Of a stretch of DNA of 64,000 bases, positions 12,540 to 22,600 are shown one piece after another. The stretch is taken from positions 6,883,722-6,947,721 of the forward strand of contig JASFXZ010000032.1 in the NCBI GenBank assembly GCA_032209605.1, in the 5' to 3' direction. The notes beneath the pieces were generated by a model. That model ran no database searches. It was given only the letters and a program-made list of their open reading frames with translations, and was not told the DNA's origin. Made by a program: the position numbers and the translations under genes. Numbering within the stretch: the stretch's first letter is position 1; each line of letters opens with the position of its first letter. Source of the stretch: Mactromeris polynyma (Eukaryota; Mollusca; Bivalvia; Venerida; Mactridae).

Positions 12540-12818
12540 AACACAGGAGATTGTCAGGAGTTCTCTCCCTTTAGCTCTTCTGGATTTCCCTCCCTTATCC
12601 CTTCTATGGTATATGTATGTATACATTCATTGTACTGTATGTATATGTATATATATATATATACATACATAAACTGTAAAAGGGATAAATGGAGAGAATT
12701 CTAGAAGGGATAAATGGACAGAATTCTAGAAGGGATAAATGGAGAGAATTCTAGAAGGGATAAATGGAGAGAATTCTAGAAGGGATAAAGGGAGAGAGTT
12801 ATGACAATATCCTGTAGT
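12540..12818. mobile_element. Family-4 hairpin element with internal 25-bp minisatellite
   Basis: Left end 'acaggagattgtcaggagtt', right end 'atgacaatatcctgt', with long inverted arms around a TATA loop (12620-12675). The right arm contains about five 25-bp tandem units of 'gagaattctagaagggataa' + 'atgga', each carrying an EcoRI-like GAATTC. The left arm is not expanded, so the array grew within one arm. Confidence 0.7.
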
Positions 12819-13312
12819 TGTAAACAATACTTGAAACATTTTCTAAACAATAAAACAATTCCCAAGAAAAATTAACATTAAATAATTCAGCAAAAAATAC
12901 AACTTGGTCTAAACTGTTAGATTATTGTACTAGTACCCTAAATAGAAAGGGTTTTATTAACCAAAAACCAAAATTCCATACATAAACTTGTTTTGGTTCA
13001 ACACCATTTTTCAACAGTTTTCAGTAATACATGGTGGTTAGTTGACATAACCAGTTTTCCTGGAAGTAATTATCACCAAGTACCAAGTACCTTCTGCAAG
13101 CTGCTGACAACTCTCCACATGAAACAGAGGTGGAGAACAAACGACCTTAGCCAACGACCTTGGCCAACGACCTTAGCCAAATGTCACAGAAGGTCACAAA
13201 AAGACTAAATATCAAATTATTCAGAAAAAAATTGAAACCAGGTTAAGTACTTAGAGTACTATACAATAATTCAACAGGATTTTGATTTTCGCTCTTCTCG
13301 AGAACTGCACAA

Positions 13313-13492
13313 TACAGTTAGACATCGTTTATTTGACAACCTTCTATCCAAATACTTGGTATAATCTGAAATAAATCAGGTCCTGATGTATCTTCTCAGG
13401 CATGTCGAATTGAAATGGGTTATAAGAAACCATGTATAGTTCGAAATAAAATTTCGGACCTGATGAATTTTAATGAACGAGATCCAACTGTA
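13313..13492. mobile_element. Family-1 MITE
   Basis: Starts TACAGTTAGACATCGTTTAT and ends 'gaacgagatccaactgta'. Full-length copy of about 180 bp, in the probable 3' flank of the nucleotidase gene. Confidence 0.65.
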
Positions 13493-13601
13493 TTTAAATT
13501 CCACATTCATTGAAAATTATGTTGCTAATTTTGAATGAGGTATGTAGTTTTGGCAGAGATGTTAACACATGGTCCAGTCAGCTACAGATATAATCATCGA
13601 A

Positions 13602-16600
13602 CTACTTGTTGCTGTTCGAGGACTCAACAGTTTGTTCGTAAACTTTTGATTCGACGATGACATCATCAACAACATTGTGTCCAAAACTGCTGGCGGATGA
13701 TTTCTCAGCTAACATGGCTACTCTTTTCTGAAATATACACGAAAAACGGAAATGACGTTACATGAAATGTTCACAAGTCACGTTATTTTGCCCAGCAAAT
13801 TATCGAAATTATATATGGTTTTGATGAATTCATAGGCGCCAGATAAACTTGGATCGATGTTTGTGCCTCCATGCAATACCAAGCAGACAGGAACACGAGC
13901 AGTTCATTACACAACTGAGAGACCATAATGATAAAATAAGCAGAATTTATTAACTTAATACTTACTTTATCATCGACTCTAACGATGCGACCTTCAACTT
14001 TCGGACAAAGATGGGTTTGGTCTTTTTCCTCCTTATCGATGCTCATCTGTCGGACATATGCGTGCGAGAGTTTCATCCCTTGTATCGGTTTTTTGAATGC
14101 TTCCGTCACCTTCGCAAGTTGTGCAATATGAGCTTCATCAGTCATGCTTTCACGCCTGCAAACATATGTCACGTTTTCTTCCACACTTACAAAGGATTCT
14201 TCAGTAACCGTGACAACAGTCGATCCGTCCGTCTGGTCAATCCTTTTTTTCTTTTTAGGACTGCCTTCAGCAGGAACGTCGACTCCTGATTGGTTGTTGT
14301 TTGTTAGTGGTGGAGGTGGGGAGCACACGGGAAATGAAGATGATGATTTTGATTTTCTGATGGACATAAATCGCTTGACAGTGTCCCGAATTAGAAGCGT
14401 GCGCCTGTGTTAATAATTTAAAAAACAAAATGTTAGATTGTACACTCTGCATTATATACACAAACAGCAACAGGTTATAAATACATACCTTTGTGATGTT
14501 ACACAAGTATTTCAAAATGTTACTTATACGTGCTGCATTTGTGTATTATATTTTGCAAATAGAAAAATAAATACTATCAAATACAAATACTAGGTGCTGA
14601 ATCTAAAGTATCATTTTAATAACTTTGAATTTCATAGCCAAATTATCTATAATTTAGAGAAAAAATTGACTCTAAAATCAAACTGTGGAATTTTGGAAAT
14701 TCCAGGGGTCAAAGGGTCAACTTCAGGGTCAACTGGAACCCCTGAAAATTGATCACTAACTGAACAACTTCTAAGCATTTTTAAATTTGAAATTCAAAGA
14801 AATGGACAAACCCCTAGATCAATCAGTAGATTTTCTACACTGAGAATATTACAACATTCATCTTGTCCGAACCAGTACACACTTCATAACCTCTACATGC
14901 ATTGTAAGACAAAGACAAATACTCTCAGGCCCATTGAATTGAAATGGGCCATTGGAAACCATGTATTATTCGAAATCAAATATTGGGCCGAGTGTACTGT
15001 CAGGATATTTCATGACTAACAGACTACATGTAGTACCAATATCAACATCTATCTTTATCAGGAATTAAAATCTTTACAATTCAGTTCAATATTCTAAAGT
15101 ACCTAACTAAATGAAGGGCTGTCATTCAATGGAAATATTTGTATCAATAAATAAACTTAAAAATATCAACAGTACATCAATATATAATAAACCATCTTTG
15201 ACATGGTGAAGATAGAATAAAATGTAAAAGAATTCTCTACAACATACTGAATTTCTTCAGTATAAAGTGTCCAAAAACTGTTTTTTTGTATTTTATACGG
15301 AGAACATGATAATAAAACAACATATATTTAACTGAAAATTGAAGTTAGATTTACCATCAAGCATGCAAAGTAATGACACATAATTATTTTCATACTCGAA
15401 TGAATGACAACACACGTCAAATAATACACAATTTATTACATTCAATATGATATATATGTAATCCATTAAAGTATATATGTGGATAAGATTGGCCGCTCAA
15501 GACAAACCGGATATTGCCCGTGGATGTCAGTGTAAATTATGTCGACCGGAAGGAAAACGGATGTTATATGCTATTTGATTATACATTGTTGCTTATATTT
15601 TTTATTACCTTTCGAGATGTACCACGCTATTTACCGTACAAGCCACGAGCCGCGGCTGTGTTACCAGACTAACTCAACTGTACGACGATCGACAACCAGA
15701 TCCCGATCCCATCCACACCGGATACCACGTGAGTGAATGAGACCGCAACCCGGAGTCGATCGAATATACAGCATGCCAAGCATCACACGATGCAACAACG
15801 CAGGACCACCAACCGTGGCCGTATCATACCAACTTACACAACCAACTTACTTGGCCACACACCGTGGCATTACACAACCAACTTACTTTGCCACACACCG
15901 TGGCATTACACAACCAACTTACTCTGCCACAAGCGGTGACAGTGCGTGAATCAGCTTCGGTCCAAAGGTATCACGCAGCTATACTACAGCGTATAGCAAT
16001 ATAAGTAAGTAAAGCAACAACAACTTAGGAATTACCAATTACATGAGGGCAAAACCTATTACTATTAAATTACTAGCCAGCGGACACACTCACTGATCCA
16101 CCGTATGATACCTTTCCGTAGTACATCGTAAAATCTCCAAATCAATTTAGAATCCCAATCAGAGGCCCCTCGTTCCCAAGTTGGATTCCCAGAAACGAGA
16201 AGAGGAGCCCTGATCGGTTAAACACATTTAAAATACATTAATTATTTAATTATAAAAGAAGAAACCTATTAATGATCCGTCTGCCTCCCGGTCGACAATT
16301 TTTTCTGGCTTAACTGTTAGAGCGACAATAAAATTATGAAGCCACCAACAAATACAATTAACGTTCACATATTAACATGTATCCTATAACATCAATGTAA
16401 TATCAAAATCGTCTGGAGAGCACCATGAATGCCACAATGTATAGATAAAACACGAAAGTTACAAACACACGCGTAAATACCAGTCAGTACACTTCCAAAT
16501 GGTAGAATTCAACATTTTCCAAAAAGTGTGTGAGTAAAAGCTGATGAATCACCTAACAACAAGTGCTGTTCCCCTGTGGTTTACGTATAGTACTTCAGAA

Positions 16601-19600
16601 TTGCCACAGTTCCGTGAATAATAATTTCGTTACACAAAACACAAGTTCGCAGATGAAGCCATTCTAACACCAGTGGCAGATAACTGAGGTCGTTGTTCAT
16701 TAGTCGTCGTGGCAACATCTCAATGTGTACTGTTTAGTGTATCACCATCGTGCTCTCCAAGTAAAGAAACTATCGATACCATGTCAACATAAGTTCCTCC
16801 AAAACATCCTGTAAAATATATATACTCAACAGCAATTATACCCGTCCTAATATGACATGAAACTGATATGTTATAAATTGATAAATTATTAAGCCTGTTA
16901 TCCATGAAAACGCATGGCACTAAAACTGTTTTCGCCAAACCACCTAATGGGTTCACATATGGCATTGTTAACCAATAACTAATTTAATTACCAAACAGCT
17001 CCAATAAATAACACCATCTTGATATAGTAATATCAGATACAACATGTATAATAAACCATATCAATTACCAATATACAAACATCTAACGGTAAATCATATA
17101 ATGGGGTGTGGCGGGAGGGATAACGATTCTAACACGACGGTCAGAAAATATTTCAGCAAGTGATAATGCACGGGATTTTTGCATTATATACTCCCCGTTG
17201 GTACCCAGCTTTGTTACCCTCGTACAATTTAAAAACAGAAACCAGCAAAACCGGTCGCCTATGACTAATGCGACGAGTACACAAGCCGGTGCGTAGCTAA
17301 CGACGTTTCTGAAGGGGATCTCGAAAAAATAAATGAAATTATTTAAATTCTAAAATAATTTTGATTATTTTCATACTCGAATGAATGACAACACACGTCA
17401 AATAATACACAATTTATTACATTCAATATGATATATATGTAATCCATTAAAGTATATATGTGGATAAGATTGGCCGCTCAAGACAAACCGGATATTGCCC
17501 GTGGATGTCAGTGTAAATTATGTCGACCGGAAGGAAAACGGATGTTATATGCTATTTGATTATACATTGTTGCTTATATTTTTTATTACCTTTCGAGATG
17601 TACCACGCTATTTACCGTACAAGCCACGAGCCGCGGCTGTGTTACCAGACTAACTCAACTGTACGACGATCGACAACCAGATCCCGATCCCATCCACACC
17701 GGATACCACGTGAGTGAATGAGACCGCAACCCGGAGTCGATCGAATATACAGCATGCCAAGCATCACACGATGCAACAACGCAGGACCACCAACCGTGGC
17801 CGTATCATACCAACTTACACAACCAACTTACTTGGCCACACACCGTGGCATTACACAACCAACTTACTTTGCCACACACCGTGGCATTACACAACCAACT
17901 TACTCTGCCACAAGCGGTGACAGTGCGTGAATCAGCTTCGGTCCAAAGGTATCACGCAGCTATACTACAGCGTATAGCAATATAAGTAAGTAAAGCAACA
18001 ACAACTTAGGAATTACCAATTACATGAGGGCAAAACCTATTACTATTAAATTACTAGCCAGCGGACACACTCACTGATCCACCGTATGATACCTTTCCGT
18101 AGTACATCGTAAAATCTCCAAATCAATTTAGAATCCCAATCAGAGGCCCCTCGTTCCCAAGTTGGATTCCCAGAAACGAGAAGAGGAGCCCTGATCGGTT
18201 AAACACATTTAAAATACATTAATTATTTAATTATAAAAGAAGAAACCTATTAATGATCCGTCTGCCTCCCGGTCGACAATTTTTTCTGGCCACAATAAAT
18301 TTCCTAATTTATACCCCAAAAAATTCCTTATGTTTTAAAATGATATCTCTAATATAGTCTAGATAAAACTCTAGGCCTACATCGTTCAGGTGAATTCCGT
18401 CGTGACGGAAGAAACCGGTTTTGGAATCAATGTCAGGCACGCATATGTCATATTTGCCTAGACTTTTCACTAGTTGGTGCCCAATTCTGTTAACGCGCTG
18501 ACGCTTTTTTTCCATAGCGCTATATGTATACAACGCGCTACCCCAGACCCGTCTCTGTAGAATATCAAGCCAGACTAAGATGGCCTCGGGGAACGCGTTT
18601 CGTAGATAAACTAATTCGGTCCGGATAAGGTCTTTAAGGTGTAAAATGGATACAGATGACAAATCGTTGCCACCAAGATTGATAATAATAATTTTGGGAT
18701 GAGGAGAAAACATAACTTTCATTTCTAATTCCCGTCTGAATGAGTTCCATCCGTCTTAGCATTATTGGTACAGCTCACCGATGGATGATGACCTGAGCAC
18801 GTGGAACAAACATGTGGAAATTTACAATTCGGCCAAGAGCAATTACCCTTGTTAAATTCATTGCACGTGAAACTAGTAGGACTTGAATGATTTCTAGTAT
18901 TGGACCAATTGGTCCCTTGTGCTGGCCTAAGTTGAACGCAACGCCACCATAGATCGTTATTTATTTTGGACCATGAGCTTGGGGTAATTGCTTGTCTTAG
19001 ACGGAACTGCTCGTCATAAGTACGCCATGCAAAATTACCCTGACGTGACGCACAATCCCTAATGTTGAACATGTAATGTAACATTTCGTAAACTCTATCG
19101 GCATGGTTTGATAAATAAATAGATGCGTAAATGATGAAAGCGTTCGTCCATTTTTCTATATCATTAATCTGGTCTTTACATTCCTTTTGGGCTGATTCAA
19201 TGTTCCCATCGCTATTCAATTTGAACACTGTACCTTTACAGAATTCGGACAGTTCTACCGCCCCTTTTAATATACTTAACGGATTTAAAAACGCGACACT
19301 TGGGTATGTTGGCTTGTTCCAGTAAAATAAATCCCTATATGAAAGTGCTATATACCATGTTAAAGGTTAGTTTAATGCTGTCATTTTGATTCACAAATAC
19401 TTGAAAACGGATAAGTATGAAAATAATAATCGCACGAATAAGACATTAGTCCAGAAAATAAAAGTAACAGATTAATCGGCGCATTGATTACGACGTTGAA
19501 TATGATCAACCTGTGATAAAGTCGAATCTCTCTGTAAAGAATAGTCTAGCTGCTTTACACATTCTAAAGTAAATTAAATATATGGCTCACCAACGATAAA

Positions 19601-22600
19601 ACTAGCCTTGCATACAAACAATAACTGATAATGTAAACACGATATGGGTGAACAATGGCTTGTTTCAATTGATATGTTTTAAAGGGTTGTGTACAGAATC
19701 GAAAATACAGCGGAATCGGTTATTATCAATTGTTGATGTTTTCAAGGCTAGTTTTTTCGTCGGCAAGCTATAGCAAATGTCATATCAAGTTAGTTCAAAT
19801 GTGTCTGTATAAAATGTTGCATAAAACCAACCTTGTTTCCAGATGGAAATCACTTGATCGGACAATTTGTGATACATTTGAAAAATAACACCTGGTATGA
19901 TTTCATTGACTTTATTTCATGAAAATTTAACTACAATGATTTCATTGAAATAAACACTATTACACCAATAACATGTCACAACATAACCATACGCATAAAA
20001 TGCAGTACATCAAAATGTTAAAATCGACAATGTCCTCCCCCAGCTTGCCTTACAGCAAGACATCGTTGCCTCATAGACCTGCACAGTGTTCGAATAAATG
20101 CCTGAGGGATCCGTCGCCATTCTGCCTGAAGTGCAGCTTGTAGATCATGTACGGTGTTTAGATGGCGAAGACGAATTCGTCGTTTCAGGTAATCCCATAC
20201 GTGCTCAATGGGATTCAAATCAGCAGACATAGCTGGCCAGTTTCCCAGTAACTGTATCCCATTTTGACGCATGAAGTTAATACATACTTGTGCCACGTGT
20301 GGTCTTGCGTTATCCTGCATTAATACAGTATGTGGATGTTGGCGAATAAATGGTAACACGACAGGCTGCAAAACGTTCCGTATGTATCCCTGTGCATTCA
20401 GCGCCACCCGACGTCTTTGTCCTCCAAGACCTACCCCTTGATCAAGAAAAACAAGTTCCGTTTTGTAGTTGCTCGTAATTCCTGCCCATATCATCGTTGA
20501 TGCTCGACCGAATCTATCTTCCTGTACAACACAATTGTCGTTAAATCTTTCGCCTCGTATGCGATACACGCGCTGTCGTCGGTCACTAGAGTCAATCATG
20601 ACTTTTGTTTCGTCGGAAAATAAGACGTTATCCCATCGATTTAATGCCCATCGTGCATGGACCATTGTCCAGTGGGTTCTAGCAGCTCTGTGACGTTGCA
20701 AAAGTCGAGGTCCGCGATAGGGTCTTCGACAACGAAGACCGACGACCCTTAATCGTTGACGGACCGTTCCAGGGTCGATGCGGGGATGTTGCCGTCCAGG
20801 AATGGTTCTGGCCGTTTCTGTTGCTGTCCGAAACCGGTTGGCACGGTGTTGTAGACGGATGTTTATGTCTTGGCGTGCTGATGTAACTTTTGGCTGACCG
20901 GACCTCGGTCGGTCACGAACTGTTCCAGTGGCTTGATATCGTTGATTTAGTCTATAAAGTGTTGACCGATGAACACCTAAACGGTTGGCCACTTGCTGGT
21001 AGGGAAGCCCAGCTTGTATCATTCCTAACGCTTGCCATCGTTGATTTAAGTGTAAAACCATGATTATTACTTTATACAGTGAACTTTACAAACTGAATAA
21101 CGATAATTTGGAAATCACTTATACATGTATAGCGAATTTGTGGACTCTGCACCATTTACCCGTGCATTTTAAGAGACAATTCCTTTGACCTATACAATTG
21201 AAGCATTTATTGTCTTTCATATATGATTATAATGACAATGGATTTATTGCATGGTTAGGTTTGAAATATGTTACTCACACTTTTACCGTTACAAAAACAA
21301 AGTACCTCAATTTAATGAGGATTATTTGCGTTAAACTTAAGCCCGCGTGAGTTGGCTAAATTCATCGACGCTACCTACTTAGTATTTCAAAATGGTAAAA
21401 AATGTGACTTTCATTTTTTATATCGATGTCTTCATTGTACGATATATTTGTTAATACGCATTTGATTTTCATTATCTTTGTACCAAAATGACGACATAAA
21501 ATTCACCTTAAATAAGCAGCATTATAATACAAGCAAACATTTGAATTTTCTGGTTACACACAACATATACCAGTGTCGCGTTTTTAAATCCGTTAAGTAT
21601 AATAAAGCCAAATTGACATAGTCACCCTTAAAAATCTTCTGTTTTAGGGATGACGGCACATGAGCCGCTAAATCGTCGTCCGCCAAACGAATACTATTTA
21701 AAGAGCTGGTATTTGATACCGCACCTAGAAGTATTTGGTGGTCACAACAATTCCTTACGTTATTACGTTGGGACGGGTTGCCACACCCCATTAAGTCATT
21801 TGACATATGCTCAGCAGGAATGCCTGTATTCTCAGCATCCTCTGTAACATTTTGCCGTTGTAATACATGTTCAAAATCAACAACATTGTTATCAATATAA
21901 GCGGCATTACCTCCGCGTGCTTCCAAAGCACGTTCATCTAAGTTGTTTTCCTCCACCAGCTGTTGAGGTTCTTCTACCGCCGCCCGTCTACGTTTGCGTC
22001 CTCTAGCAGGCCTGGGAGGGGCAGGCTGTTCTGGTGGAGCCACTACCCGGTTCCGTAATACTCTCGCTGGTGGTTGCCTTCGCCTTCCAACACCACGTGG
22101 CATATTGCAAACTTTAAATTTACAGGTATAACGATTCTAACACGACGATAACGATTCTAACACGACGGTCAGAAAATATTTCAGCAAGTGATAATGCACG
22201 GGATTTTTGCATTATATACTCCCCGTTGGTACCCAGCTTTGTTACCCTCGTACAATTTAAAAACAGAAACCAGCAAAACCGGTCGCCTATGACTAATGCG
22301 ACGAGTACACAAGCCGGTGCGTAGCTAACGACGTTTCTGAAGGGGATCTCGAAAAAATAAATGAAATTATTTAAATTCTAAAATAATTTTGATTATGTTG
22401 ACAATGTGTCAAACATGTTAGGAATAGAAACATCTGCCAGTCTCTTTTAAGAAAATGATGATTTTGTCAAAACTAGTTTTTATACAGACAGTTCGTCTTT
22501 AATTGCATTGATACTCCAAAATGTCTAATAGTTACAACAGTGACTTGACCAGATCATTGATACATTGATTTCGTGATTAACAATGACAGGCCTAAGAACT

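Larger units (their letters stand above)
10221..13601. other. Gap between minisatellites and nucleotidase 3' end; probable 3' UTR plus repeats
   Basis: No coding exon recognised on either strand. The right part (about 12940-13601) is a plausible 3' UTR for the minus-strand nucleotidase gene, with an AATAAA-type signal on the minus strand near 12952-12957. Repeats inside: partial family-1 MITE 10955-11049, fragment of the 'caaggtcac' dispersed repeat 11368-11445, family-4 hairpin with minisatellite 12540-12818, a short 14-bp tandem 'aacgaccttagcca' at about 13138-13180, and a family-1 MITE 13313-13492. Confidence 0.45.
18725..22103 (-). pseudogene. Gag-like gene of the Ngaro-like element, interrupted by a Tc1/mariner
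   Basis: First part 22103-21602: a basic Arg/Pro-rich N-terminus, an acidic middle, then a conserved-looking HVPSSLKQKIFKGDYVNLAL. Second part 19270-18725: contains DIEKWTNAFIIYASIYL and WRTYDEQFR, ending in a CCHC-like Cys/His cluster (CNEFNKGNCSWPNCKFPHVC) before a TAG stop. The two parts are split by a Tc1/mariner at 19273-21599 with TA duplication. Removing it and one TA lets the frame read straight through, which shows that gag was intact when the transposon landed. Without removal, the upstream part runs 25 codons into the transposon arm and stops near 21522. Function by family: RNA-binding structural protein. Confidence 0.75.
15383..22396 (-). mobile_element. Ngaro/PAT-like tyrosine-recombinase retroelement, non-autonomous, in an intron
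   Basis: Read on the minus strand, the order is A1 (22396-22148), coding part (22103-18309), B1 (18290-17364), A2 (17368-17120), an 810-bp segment (17119-16310), B2 (16309-15383). A1 equals A2 (249 bp) and B1 equals B2 (927 bp) with no difference that I noticed. Such split direct repeats (A1-ORFs-B1-A2-B2) are typical of the PAT/Ngaro branch of DIRS-type elements. The short string ATTAT is shared by the two outer ends and the B1/A2 joint, as expected of recombinase crossover sites, and there is no clear target-site duplication. Coding content is a gag-like protein with a Cys/His knuckle and the C-terminal part of an SGNH hydrolase. No reverse transcriptase, RNase H or recombinase remains, so it must be mobilised in trans or be dead. 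A Tc1/mariner element sits inside gag. Confidence 0.72.

Noticed and set aside
13966..14367. A separate small nuclear-protein gene starting at the ATG 14367
   Set aside because: The open frame continues upstream of that ATG to a good acceptor at 14405 in the phase left by the nucleotidase exons, so it is the 3' part of that gene.
14011..14413. Plus-strand frames of 89 and 92 codons
   Set aside because: Antisense shadows of the nucleotidase exon 12.
15539..15949. Overlapping frames of 65, 68 and 70 codons, repeated at 17520-17930
   Set aside because: They lie in the non-coding 927-bp repeats of the retroelement, overlap each other in different frames, and contain a tandem repeat; no protein family recognised.
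15383..18290. The two 927-bp repeats as LTRs of a solo LTR retrotransposon
   Set aside because: They lack TG...CA ends, I found no matching target-site duplication outside them, and the second repeat pair (249 bp) in the outer position fits split direct repeats better.
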